Positions 1 through 10,403 of a stretch of DNA of 64,000 bases are shown here, piece by piece. Under the pieces are notes generated by a model, which worked only from the letters and a program-made list of their open reading frames with translations, ran no database searches and was not told the origin of the DNA. Source of the DNA: Voacanga thouarsii (lineage: Eukaryota; Streptophyta; Magnoliopsida; Gentianales; Apocynaceae). Within the stretch, counting starts at the first letter, position 1, and every line of letters begins with the position of its first letter. The position numbers and the translations under genes are program-made. The stretch covers positions 2,981,001-3,045,000 of the forward strand of contig JANUWF010001481.1 in the NCBI GenBank assembly GCA_026120185.1, in the 5' to 3' direction.

Positions 1-622
1 GGTGAAAAACAGCTAATGAATTTTGAAATATAAAAAATGAGAGAAATGCCTACTAATAAGGGCGTCAATTCGAAAAGAAATAGCAAGTATTGTTCGGTGC
101 CTTCTCTTTAGGCTATCCCGAAGGCAGAAGGCAAAAGAAGGGGGAGAAAGGGGGAGGGAGGGGGGAGAAGAGAAATTAAATGGGCTAATATGGTAAGTGA
201 AGAGAAATCCATTCACTTAAGGCTATGAATTCCCCCCCAAAAAAATAGTGAGAATGTCCCTAGCTTGCTACTTGATTGTAGTAGTTTGGAAATTGTAGAA
301 CTGGAATTGTTTATTATTCCTAACTTATATGAATCAGAATGCTTGCATTCTTGACATAAGAAATGCGATGAAACACATTGAATAAATATGAACTTGTTTA
401 ACTCAACTTCAATGGCCTTAGTTATATCGAGCTTAATATATAAGTTTACATGAAATTGGGTTGGTTAAATAGGTATTGGATTGAATTCTTGAACTAGAAG
501 AAGGATAATATCTTTATTATAATGGCCACGTTCACCAAAATCTTCCTGTTCATAAGCTATCTACGTGGTATGTTTAATTTTTGTTTGCTTGAGGACAAGC
601 AATGCTTAAGTGTGAAGGAATA
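1..622 (+). mobile_element. 3' internal end of Athila/Tat-like element C
   Basis: Non-coding internal sequence just upstream of an LTR. Around 389-620 it resembles the 3' internal end of element D (24475-24802): both have a 'gaacttgtttaa-ttcaactt'-like stretch, then a TTGCTTGAGGACAAG motif, a purine run and an LTR starting TGATA. The purine run (about 610-622, GTGTGAAGGAATA) is a worn PPT. No coding potential is visible, and the rest of the element lies off the left edge. Assignment to the Athila/Tat type rests on this PPT-side signature, which is family knowledge rather than a protein match. Confidence 0.6.
585..602. other. Quasi-palindrome next to the PPT (TTGCTTGAGGACAAGCAA)
   Basis: Perfect 6-bp arms TTGCTT/AAGCAA around a GAGGAC centre, about 8 bp upstream of the worn PPT of element C. 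A slightly decayed copy sits at the same place in element D (24766-24782). Conservation next to the plus-strand primer suggests a function, but none is shown. Confidence 0.7.
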
Positions 623-1549
623 TGATAGGGCCTAATTTTGTCTATATTTTCCTAGTTATTTGAGGTCATTTTGTGATACTTTTAATACAATAACTAACCA
701 ATTCCCTTCCTATTTGATATTTTGGCTGTGGAAAGTTTTTTTAGATTTAATGCAAAAATTGATGAAATTGGAGAAAAAGTGAAGTATTCCAACATAGACT
801 CGGTGTCAGCCCCGAGAACCGAACCAGTGCCAACCCAGCACTGGAAGGAATTCGAGAAATAGAGCAAAACAAAGTAAACCGGTCCAGAGTTGAACCGGCA
901 CCGGCCCAATCGACGTAAACTAGTGTCGGCTCTATACTACTTAATGGTCGTGGAGATTCCTTTTAATATCAAAATTTGGAAGTTGTAATGCAAATCTTTT
1001 AGAAACTGAATTGGACACGAAATATGACTCTTGTATACACTTTTTAGCAATCTAAACTCCTATAAATACAAGAGAATAATAGTCCCTAAATGAGTTTTTC
1101 ACTCTTGGGTGCTGGAGAACCCTCCTAGAGAATACAAGACCACCAAGTTTGAGAAGGTCAAGGAAATCTTGGAGAAGAAAATGAGCTTTATAAAAAAGAA
1201 TGCAAAGGAGAATAGGATTACACTTGTCTATGAGTTTTTCTTCTATCTTTCTTTGTACTTCTATTTTGTTAAAGTTGAACTTATATATTTTAATTGTATT
1301 TAGAGGATATTTCTAAATTTGTGGTTTTGTATTGATTTTAACTTTTTAATCAATTGGTTATTATTTCTGTATTTGGTTACTTAATTTATTTAATGAATTA
1401 ATTGAATGTTCTTTCTTTCTAATGGACTTGAAAAAAGAAGTTAGGAGTGATTTAATTGATTTCATATCTATTATGTCTTAACTGGATTGCGAGAGAAGGT
1501 TAAGAACAAGAACTCAAGTAATTCAAAAATTGATTTATTTCACCTAGAA
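623..1549 (+). repeat. LTR of element C, first part
   Basis: LTR start TGATAGGGCC directly follows the PPT. The sequence is AT-rich apart from a GC-rich cluster at about 790-930 made of GGCACCGG/CCAGTGCC-type words. It is interrupted at 1550 by solo LTR A1 and resumes after the TSD at 6307. The restored LTR would be roughly 1.47 kb. A small ORF at 1109-1303 has no recognisable motif and is probably chance. Confidence 0.6.
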
Positions 1550-1868
1550 TGTAACACCCCGCTACCTAGGCCTGCCAGGGTCGGGGATGTCGCCCCGTCC
1601 AAAGAACAAGGGGTCTTTATAACTAGGTAACCCAAATAAAATAGCAGATTAAAATAATACTTTAACTCAAAAATTTATTATATCCCAAGAATAAATCCAA
1701 GAATAAATCCATGAATTCCTAAACACAAATCCATAAATAAAAATTATCCACTCTCAACTCCCCAAAGCAATACATAAGAATAAATGACAACATTCTCTTC
1801 CAATGCAGATAACACTAGCTACTCATCCCCACAGCAGGATCGACCTAAAATCATGGTAAAAAGAGTGA

Positions 1869-1884
1869 TGAGACAGAAATCTCA
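1869..1884 (-). other. Conserved LTR stem-loop (family A, A1)
   Basis: TGAGAC / AGAA / ATCTCA on the plus strand; on the minus strand TGAGAT-TTCT-GTCTCA, one pair being a possible G-U wobble. It lies about 320 bp from the LTR 3' end. On the minus strand it is followed within about 30 nt by a U-rich ATTTTAGG site, as in the other copies. Confidence 0.65.
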
Positions 1885-4277
1885 GTAAGCCCCCGTGTGT
1901 GAGTTGGGCTAAAAAGACAAAACACTTTTCATGATGCATGTACTAGCAGTATATCAAAAGCTTGTCATGCCTTCTTTACAAATTTAACTCTCACTTCTTG
2001 GAAGATAGTAGTGAGAAGTCATGGAGCAAAATGCCCTTAAAATATTCTGTTTGGAAAGATATGAATAATTAAAAGATTTTGAGCTTCGAATAAAATTCCA
2101 ATGACACTTTAGAACAGTTCCCCGAAAATAGCTCAACAATTAAAGCAACCAAGTTAATTTGACAGGGCACAGCGGTGGCTCTCACACCAGGTGAAGCACT
2201 TGACCCCCCGACAGGTGGTGAAAGGGCACAGAGGTGGCTCTCACTTCTATGAAGCACTTGACCCCCAACACCTGGTAGGTGTACATCCTACCGAGTGAGA
2301 TACTCCTCCCTCTCTCACTCAATCCAAATCGGTTGTCCCACTTCCGGCCGTCGATTCTACCAGAACCCCATCGCTAGTTGAGGACGACTCAACCTTCTAT
2401 AATGATGCCCTGATCGAAAAGAGTCAACCTCTCGGAGGTGGCCACCTGCCGAGAGATATCCCCAGACCAACCAAAGGCTAGTATAAAGGCCTAGCCCCCA
2501 TTGAGTACTCAACGTTATTCAATCTTCACAATTCATAAGGCTCCAAGGTGGAACCTAAAAAATTAGCTCAATACAGTTCCAAACAACATTTTTCAACTCG
2601 TACAAAAATTTTAGAAGACATGGCTTTAAGTCAATAATTTATTCCACAAATTCATAGTGGAGGAGCCACATGCTTAAATAAGTCATGCTGTGATTTTCAA
2701 AAATTAGATGCATGCCCAAAAATTTATCTCTTGCATATTCAAAACAAATCAAAATGTTTGATGCTTGGCTCCTAAGTCATGCCTGACACATTTTAAAAAT
2801 TTATAAATCTAGAAGTTTCTAAAATTAGAAGTTTTCAAAATGTAGAAAGTTTCCAAAATAAGAAGGTTCCAAATATAGAGGTTTTCAAAATCAGCTACCA
2901 TGCTAAAATTTTGTATTTGCAAAAGATACTCACCAACCTTACTTTCAAACCAAGATAATAAAATAAAATCAATTTCATGAATGCAAGGGAACTTACCTTA
3001 TCCTTAAGCTTAGGGTATGAACTCTAGTAGGTTGGTCCCTACCCTTGACAATCTTCTAAATCTATCAAAGAGTTCATATAAATTAATTACAACACTTTCT
3101 AGATCATCCCAAAAGAAAATCAAGTCCAAAATCAACTTTCACAAATAAAACAAACTCAACTCACTACTACCATGATCCTAGTGTCCCAAGCTTTAAGGCC
3201 AGATAATAAATAAAAAGGGTTTATAAGCTAAGTCTAATTTGATATTTAAAATCATTAGTGTTTTGGAAAATACGTACTAATAAGTTGAAGGTTTAAATCT
3301 TGCTAAGAAATATTTAGAGTTTATTTGATGAAGAGTCCTAGGTGGAATTAGGTAAAATAATGATTTATTAATAATTTAGTTGTTAGAAAATAATTGATAA
3401 CTAAAATTAGTTGAAAATAAATTTAATGAGTCTTGCTTGAAAGATAATAAATAAATTTTTAATGGGTTTTTATTAAAAGATAATAATTAAATTTTTAGTA
3501 ATAAATATTTTACTAATTATGATTATTTCCATAAAAGGCTTTATTTGATATTATCATTCTATATATAATATCTATATATTTTATTTTCTAGCAAAAGCTA
3601 TTATTTATTTGACTAAAATATCCTTATTATATATAATAATAAAAATTTACCCCTCCTAGGGTTTTTTGGAAATTACTAGCAAAATCCCATTATGAAATAT
3701 TTTATTCATGAAATAAAAATTAGCTTAGGGACAACTAGGTCATGATCGTATTTCTATGGCTAACCACAATCATGAGCATATACAATCCTTCAATTCATCA
3801 AATCATCCAAATCATGTATATAAGCATAGATCTAGACTTACTAAGGCATGATCTAACTATTACTAGCATAAATATAATCATAGCTTCAATAATCACACAA
3901 GAATATAATTCCTATTCATCATAGATGACATAAGCTCTAGCATACTTGATCATGGAGACATACATCAAACCCTAGAACACCATATATTCAACCAAGATAA
4001 GCAACTTATGCAAAAATCCCATCTCCAACATATTCATACATATATTCATGCTTCAATCTCAACTCATCACAACAATATATACTCAACCCTATTCATGATT
4101 CATCTTCTATCAACATCATCCTAGAGACATGAGTCTAGAATTTAAAAGAAGGGTTAAAAAGGCTTACTTTATTGATGAATACCTTGAAGGAGTTTCGAAT
4201 GAATCTAAACCCCTAGATGCCTAAATCCATCCAAAGGAGATGAAGGAAGCATGGCCATGGTTGATGAAATCATTCGG

Positions 4278-4280
<3 letters not shown>

Positions 4281-4316
<36 letters not shown>
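4281..4316. repeat. (AG)n microsatellite in LTR A1
   Basis: About 18 AG units. The corresponding place in LTR A2 holds a (CT)n tract on the plus strand (61746-61773), so the simple repeat belongs to the LTR family. Confidence 0.9.
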
Positions 4317-4321
<5 letters not shown>

Positions 4322-4606
4322 AGAAGAATAGAGTACATTAGCATGTTTAATCACATATATATTCATTAGAGATCAAAGATTAGCGAAGATGAAGTTGATT
4401 GAACAAACCTACCTTGAAGGTGTTCTTGAGTTTTCACAAAATTTCTGGTTTTTTATCCAAAAGAGCAAGTTGGATTTTGTAGTTTGATGTTAAAAATGGC
4501 ACGGATGGACTCACAGCAATGAATAGATGAAGTCTGAAATTTTTAGAGGTGGTTTGAAGTGATTTGGGTGGTATTAGGTGAAAGGAAGTAGTAGGTGTTC
4601 TTGGTA

Positions 4607-4608
<2 letters not shown>

Positions 4609-4640
<32 letters not shown>
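4609..4640. repeat. (GT)n microsatellite in LTR A1
   Basis: About 16 uninterrupted GT units within the solo LTR. I see no GT tract at the matching place in A2. Confidence 0.9.
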
Positions 4641-4641
<1 letters not shown>

Positions 4642-5994
4642 CTTGGATATTGAAGGGAATTGAGAGATTATAATGTGCAGCTGCCGAATTTTTGTGAGAG
4701 ATAGAGCTGGACAAATTTTTGTAGGGTTTGGGAGGTTGATTCTCTGATTTGGAAGGGAAAAGGAAATGTTAGTTGTTAAAATCCTTGAAGAATATTTTTG
4801 GGAAGCAAATTTGGAAACTAGATATCACAAGAATATCTTTGATTATTGGAGAGCTTTTGGAGATCTGCCATGGACGAATTTCTGGGCAGTGTTTTGGTTG
4901 AATGAAAGCTGGTTGAAGGAGGCTTAGGGTGGCCGAAATTATGGAGTATAATGGTGGAGAGAAGGTCTGGTTGTTTGAGGTATATTTTATAGAAAGTTGT
5001 TAAATCATGGTGGCTGGAATTTTGGTATCCAAATCAAGGTATGATTGCAGAATTTTTTTGGAAATCTTTTAGGCATCCATGGCTGGATTTTCGTGCAGAA
5101 CTTAGGGAGGACAATGGAGTTCAGTTAATGGAGGTTTAAGGGTGGTTTTTGCAGAAAAAGGATGGTGTTTTGGCTAGGGTTGAATTAGGAAATAAAGCTG
5201 GACAAAATTCTGCACAACATTATTTCGCATGGCTGGAATTTTCTGGGCAGTTTTTGGCTGCCCTTTTCCCGGAAATTTGTAGAGGCTTTGGAGGGGAATT
5301 TTAGGGGCTTTCAAGGCTGGTTTCCAGCCTACTTCATGGAGGAAAAATATGGCTAGGGTTCTGTACAAAAACTGGAAGAAAACAGCTTGCTTTTGGACCT
5401 CCAAAGCTGCGATTTGTACAAGATTTTTTTTCTGGTTTTGCACCATCTTTGTGCAGTCCGAAAATAGCCATAAAATCCAGATTCTAAGCTGATAAAAAGG
5501 GCCAATTTCTGGCAGCATTTGGGAGGGAATAATGGTCAAGAATTTCGACACCTTGAAGGCACACAAAGCTGGAAAAATTTCAGTTCTATGTACAAAGGGA
5601 AATGAACCTAACTAGAGTGAATTTTTAGAAAGTTCACTGAGGAATTTAATTCACTTGAAATCTTTCCCCCTCATCCATTGTTTCGGTCCATATGATGTCT
5701 TTTACTAAGACATTTTGAACCCTCAAAGCCACAACACATTGCTGGAATTTTTCTAGAATAAAATTAGCTTGAACACAATGAACAAACTAATGAATTGAAA
5801 ATTAGGAAAAACTAAGGATCAAGAGGAAATGAATTCCCCTTAGAATTTTTGTGTAGAGCAAAAGAGTAGGATTTGAAGACTCCTATCATGTCTCTCATAG
5901 GACAACATCTCTACCCTACTCCAAACACCACTAAGGCCGACAATGATACTTCCAAGCAAAAATAAAATTTAATCATGCTATAGCTCTAATAATG

Positions 5995-6048
5995 GAATTT
6001 GAACCCAAGACCTCAAGAATCAATTCTAAGGCTTTAGCCACTAAACCA
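5995..6048 (-). promoter_or_regulatory. tRNA-like A-box/B-box module in LTR A1
   Basis: On the minus strand an A-box TGGTTTAGTGG (6048-6038) matches the TRGYNNARNGG consensus fully. It is followed by a B-box-like GGTTCAAATTC (6005-5995). The module lies about 250 bp into the LTR, like those in A2 and in both LTRs of element B. It looks like an internal RNA polymerase III type-2 promoter or a tRNA-derived insertion; activity is inference. Confidence 0.6.
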
Positions 6049-6306
6049 CAATAACTCTTGTTCTTATTTTCTCTCTAAAAATATTTTCCTATTCAATCCT
6101 CAAGCTATCTCCCTTTCTCCACCTTAGGTAAAAATTACCATTTTGCCCCTCTCACACAATACTCACCAACAAGACTTCAAAACAATAAAACTCAAATCCA
6201 AAGCACATAAAATCATATGAAAATGTATTTAATCATGAAATAAAGCATGATATGCATCCCAACCCCCTTAATCTAAGGTTGGTTTCGACTGGGGTTTCAC
6301 ATAGAA

Positions 6307-6846
6307 TATAGGACTATTGGCTAGTTTCATGTCCATGTCACCTTGCATATATGGGTATTTGTTAAAGACTAAGTTTAATGCATCTTTTGAGTAAGACTAG
6401 TAAGATAGAATATATCCATTAAGTTACCTAGAAGATAAGGAATCATGGATTGTAAATGAAGTTATTCTAGTTTATTCCTTCATGGTGTCAGAATGATAAT
6501 TAATTGTGATAATTGCTAGTCAATCATTATTATAATTTCAAGAATTTCTATTTGTTTACATGTATTTTCTCCATATTCTCACTCCTTGATTATCCTTATA
6601 ACTTTTCTTGTGTGAACTTGATCTATTCTCTAATATATTAGTTTATTAGGTTAGTGTTCTATTTAATCATTTATTTTCTTGGCTAAACAATAAAGAATTT
6701 AATAAAACAATATAGGAGCCTAAGTTCCTGTGGATTCATGATGGGAATACTTGCCCGTATGTGTGGTTTTAATGGTTAGCATTTTAATTGAAACTTGATT
6801 AATTGTGGACTTTGTTGGCAATATTTTCTATACTAAAAGGAACGCA
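6307..6846 (+). repeat. LTR of element C, second part
   Basis: Continuation of the C LTR after the TSD copy (6302-6306). Its last 130 bp run parallel to the end of the element D 5' LTR (both have 'catgatggg.at', then 'agcattttaatt' or 'ggcattttaatt', then a 'gatt..ttgtg' segment). The LTR end is put at about 6846 (ACGCATCA), with uncertainty of some tens of bases. The 6847-6889 stretch is flank or leader remnant. Confidence 0.5.
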
Positions 6847-6889
6847 TCAAGTTTATCATGACAAATGAATGCATCTTTTTTCCTCCATA

Positions 6890-8734
6890 TGTAACACCCC
6901 ACTACCTAGGCCCATCAGGGCCGGGGATGTCGCCCCGTCCAAAGGACAATGGGTCTTTATAACTAGGTTACATGAAAATAGAATAATACAACATACTTTA
7001 AAATTAAATTTATTACAACCCAAAAGATAAATACTGGCACAAATCCAAGATAAATTGTTTGCAACAATCTCTCAAACAATACTTAAAGTAAATAACAAGA
7101 GTCTTCAAGCAAGGCAACATTCTAGCTAATGATCTCCACAGCAGGATCTTCCTGAAAATATGGCATAAAAGGTGGTGAGATAAAAATCTCAGTAAGCCCG
7201 TGTGTGCTTTAAGTGTTTCCGGTAAAATAATTCATGTATGCAAGTTGTAAAAGTTTCATAGGGAAAAGTGCTGGCAAGCAATAAATAAGTGTTGAAAATA
7301 AAGAGTGGTGTTTCACTTTTCAAATCATACATGTGCACAATAAATACAACCACTCAAATGGGTAGCCATGGGTTACCACACGTTGGGCCCCATGACCAAT
7401 AACAGTCAGAATGCCACACTTTGTGCAATGCTGACAAAAGGTAGGTGTACGGCCTATCGGGTGAGATACTCCTCCATCTATACACCCAAACTTATCGGTT
7501 GTCCACTCCGGAAATACACAGTCCACATGACTGAAACTTGCTAGCTCGGACCGGCATGACCTACCGGACTGGCGTCCTATCCAGGAAGGACTCACCCCTC
7601 AGAGGTGGCCACCTACTGAGAGACTTACCCTAACCCTTCAAAGACTAGTCCTGGTGGTCTACCCTTATTGAGTACTCAACGTTGATTGTTCCACTTGGGA
7701 GAAAATTGATCAAACTTTGCTTTATTTGGAAATAGCAATTAAAGGTTTCCAAAAGTCTAGTCAAGTTGGATTTTAGAAAAAGTTTAGATTTGTGTAAAAC
7801 TGCTTGTTCAATTTCCAAATGATTTGCTTGACTGAAATAAAAAGGAAAAACAGTCCTTAATTGCCTTTACAATTAAATGTCCTTATACATTGCATTTGCT
7901 TGCCACAATAACTTTTGGTCTTCACAAAACTCCATGCAGGAGCTTACCTGCTTCTTTGCTTGCTCTACTCAAAAGTCTTCCAAGGCTGACCTAACCCCTG
8001 CCTGGGGTAAACACAAAACATAAGGTCACATTCAAGCTATACCTACCTTACATAAATAATTCTTAGCTCATCTAATGACAACCATGTCTTACCATGACCT
8101 TAATGTCCTAAGCTTTAAGGCTAGATGCTGAAGAATTTTATAAAATACGTCTAGTTTGATAGGTTGAAATAACTAGGGGTTCTAAAATAATTGTTAATAA
8201 ATTATAGACTCAAATAATAATTCTTGAGTGTTATTATTAATAAATAAACCAATGTTTGAATTTTAAATATTATTAAGTCTTATTTAATATTAAGAAATGG
8301 TAATTTAAAACTAGCTTTATTATAAATAAATAATAAATTAAATAAATAATAATTTTTAATTAATTTCGAAGAGATAATCAATAATTAATAATAATTAAAA
8401 TTTATTAATAAATTATTTTAAATTTTCGTTTAATAAAAATATTAATAGTTTGATTTAATATTCTAATCCAAATCCCCTAGTGTTTCGAATTTTTTGAAGA
8501 AAAATATAGTAGTAATTTTAATTCATGTAATAAAATTTGTTGATGAATATAACTTAGAATTAACAAGAAAATAATCTTACATCATGGTCTTCCTATTGCT
8601 AGAAAAGATTCATGATCCCATTCTCCATCATCAAACAAGAAATTAATCTATTCATGAACAAACACTTAAACTATCTCATACTATCACATGGCCAAAAATC
8701 CTACTAAGCATAATCATCAATCATCGTTTCCATG
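6890..8734 (-). repeat. Family A LTR, 3' 1.85 kb, inverted (A3)
   Basis: Starts exactly at the LTR terminus TGTAACACCCC and runs as the reverse complement of the family A LTR 3' part, matching A2 from about 62150 to its end. At 8734 it stops inside the LTR, at CCATGG, and plus-strand LTR sequence takes over. The portion 6890-7671 is the reverse complement of 8775-9555 at about 97% identity by eye. The 91-codon ORF at 7320-7595(-) is simply the LTR block repeated at 8852-9127(+); I do not treat it as a gene. Confidence 0.8.
7176..7191 (-). other. Conserved LTR stem-loop (A3 copy)
   Basis: TGAGAT-AAAA-ATCTCA, a perfect 6-bp stem. Minus-strand equivalent of 9256-9271. Confidence 0.7.
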
Positions 8735-9555
8735 GACAACTGGTAAGTTTGGGTGTAGAGATGGAGGAGTATCTCTCAATAAGGGTAGACCACCAGGACT
8801 AGTCTTTGAAGGGTTAGGGTAAGTCTCTCAGTAGGTGGCCACCTCTGAGGGGTGAGTCCTTCCTGGATAGGACGCCAGTCCGGTAGGTCATGCCGGTCCG
8901 AGCTAGCAAGTTTCAGTCATGTGGACTGTGTATTTTCGGAGTGGACAACCGGTAAGTTTGGGTGTATAGATGGAGGAGTATCTCACCCGGTAGGCCGTAC
9001 ACCTACCTTTTGTCAGCATTGCACAAAGTGTGGCATTCTGACTGTTATTGGTCATAGGGCCCAACATGTGGTAACCCATGGCTACCCATTTGAGTGGTTG
9101 TATTTATTGTGCACATGTATGATTTGAAAAGTGAAACACCACTCTTTATTTTCAACACTTATTTATTGCTTGCCAGCACTTTTCCCTATGAAACTTTTAC
9201 AACTTGCATACATGAAATATTTTACCGGAAACACTTAAAGCACACACGGGCTTACTGAGATTTTTATCTCACCACCTTTTATGCCATATTTTCAGGAAGA
9301 TCCTGCTGTGGAGATCATTAGCTAGAATGTTTCCTTGCTTGAAGACTCTTGTTATTTACTTTAAGTATTGTTTGAGAGATTGTTGCAAACAATTTATCTT
9401 GGATTTGTGCCAGTATTTATCTTTTGGGTTGTAATAAATTTAATTTTAAAGTCTGTTGTATATCTATTTTCATGTAACCTAGTTATAAAGACCCCTTATC
9501 CTTTGGACGGGGCGATATCCCCGGCCCTGATGGGCCTAGGTAGTGGGGTGTTACA
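8735..9555 (+). repeat. Family A 5' LTR remnant of the gag-pol element
   Basis: Ends GGGGTGTTACA immediately before a tRNA-iMet PBS, so it serves as the 5' LTR of the element at 9558-14177. Only the last 0.8 kb of the LTR is present. Its first 40 bp (8735-8774) are an extra copy of the segment at about 8942-8982 with two mismatches. Normal LTR order then starts at 8775 (TCAATAAGGG). The junction with A3 shares TGGA. This is a rearranged, promoter-truncated LTR. Confidence 0.8.
9256..9271 (+). other. Conserved LTR stem-loop (family A)
   Basis: TGAGAT-TTTT-ATCTCA, preceded by CGGGCTTAC and followed about 20 nt later by ATATTTTCAGG, which resembles a 3' splice acceptor. The arrangement is shared with A1, A2, B, B2 and E2 LTRs. 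Confidence 0.75.
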
Positions 9556-9557
9556 AG

Positions 9558-9568
9558 TGGTATCAGAG
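9558..9568 (+). other. PBS for initiator tRNA-Met
   Basis: TGGTATCAGAG two bases after the LTR end. This is the usual start of the primer-binding site complementary to the tRNA-iMet 3' end and marks 9555 as the true 5' LTR end. Confidence 0.9.
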
Positions 9569-9653
9569 ACTAGGTTTAGGCAAGTATTGATAGTATATGT
9601 TTTGATTTATTAAGTTCAAATCTTTTGTCTGACCTTCTTGTTTGTGCTGTAGG

Positions 9654-10130
9654 ATGGTTAAAACGATTAGAACAGCAAGGAAAGGACAGCAATGGCACCC
9701 TCCCATTCCTATCTACCCGAAGGACCTACCTGTGCCTCAGTCTGCACCTCAGCCTGTACCACAGCCAATTATTGCCCTGGATGATAGTAGTGACGATGAG
9801 GTCCAGATCATTGAGCCACCTCCCATACCCGTGATCGACCTGGTTACTGATAGTGAAGACAAGGAGATAGACATGGAATATGTTCCCCTCCCTCCTAGTC
9901 CCATAGTTGATTTAACTGCTGACAGTGATGACCCAGGGGAGATAGATTATGAATCTCCACCTAAACCTTCCTTTGTAACCCCACCCAATCAGTTTGAGAC
10001 TGGGGAAAGTTCTAGGAGAGCTGGGAAGGAGCCAATAGATGGGTTTACCAGTGGGGCTGGGATAGACTTCACTAGGAATTCTGGGGGATGGATATATGAT
10101 GCCGACATTGAAGACTCTGATGAGGATTAG
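9654..10130 (+). CDS. Extra ORF1 upstream of gag: acidic protein with tandem SUMO-interaction-like motifs
   Basis: Intact ORF of 158 codons between PBS and gag. The ATG at 9654 is chosen because it directly follows a pyrimidine-rich acceptor-like site (GTGCTGTAG|G); the only in-frame extension upstream starts at a TTG. The N-terminus is basic (residues 3-10). Residues 16-60 are proline-rich. Three repeats spaced 21-24 residues apart each start PxP and carry a hydrophobic core with an acidic/serine tail: PIIALDDSSDDE (38-49), PVIDLVTDSED (59-69), PIVDLTADSDD (83-93). These fit known SUMO-interaction motifs (two or three V/I/L around D or x, then acids). The C-terminus ends EDSDED. No membrane segment is seen. 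It is the only undamaged reading frame of this element. Gag starts 273 bp downstream. SUMO binding is inference; it could be a generic acidic linker protein. Confidence 0.65.
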   Translation: MVKTIRTARKGQQWHPPIPIYPKDLPVPQSAPQPVPQPIIALDDSSDDEVQIIEPPPIPVIDLVTDSEDKEIDMEYVPLPPSPIVDLTADSDDPGEIDYESPPKPSFVTPPNQFETGESSRRAGKEPIDGFTSGAGIDFTRNSGGWIYDADIEDSDED

Positions 10131-10403
10131 GAAGGCCAAGTCCTGCTTTGTTTGAAACGTTTTATTTGCTATTTTCAATAAACTCCTAGGCTAGGAGTCT
10201 ATTCACCTTTACTGCTTTATTTTAAAATTTATGCAAATAAGAATACCTAGAGTACTCTAAGTTTTGAGAAAATTTATGTGTCATCATTTTTTATACAAAA
10301 TTGCATCCAATTTCCTTCCGCTTTAAGTTGAATGTGAATACATGCTCAATTGGATATTTTCAACTTTGATGCATTAACTCATTATTTGGGGAAATGGTTT
10401 AGA

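Larger units (their letters stand above)
1550..6301 (-). repeat. Solo LTR A1 of chromovirus family A, 4752 bp
   Basis: Read on the minus strand it begins TGTGAAACCCC and ends GGGGTGTTACA. It is flanked by identical 5-bp TSDs TAGAA (1545-1549 and 6302-6306), and the surrounding element C LTR continues on both sides, so this is a complete solo LTR. Its 5' end matches the start of LTR A2 (59845 on) and its 3' end matches LTRs ending at 6890(-) and 9555(+), the last of which adjoins a tRNA-iMet PBS and chromovirus gag. It holds a tRNA-like module (5995-6048), a conserved hairpin (1869-1884), (AG)n at 4281-4316 and (GT)n at 4609-4640. Small ORFs inside, such as 5174-5566(-), have no recognisable domain. 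A length of 4.75 kb is very long for an LTR. Confidence 0.85.

Noticed and set aside
4281..4316. Tandem AG units as a possible CRISPR-like or satellite array
   Set aside because: Plain dinucleotide microsatellite; no spacer structure anywhere in the window.
5174..5566. 130-codon minus frame in solo LTR A1 as a gene
   Set aside because: No domain, and the corresponding stretch of A2 is not open in the same frame.
7320..9127. Two nearly identical 91-codon ORFs on opposite strands (7320-7595 minus, 8852-9127 plus)
   Set aside because: They are the same LTR block in the two arms of an inverted repeat. The frame is not kept in A2 or A1, and no start signal or domain is visible.
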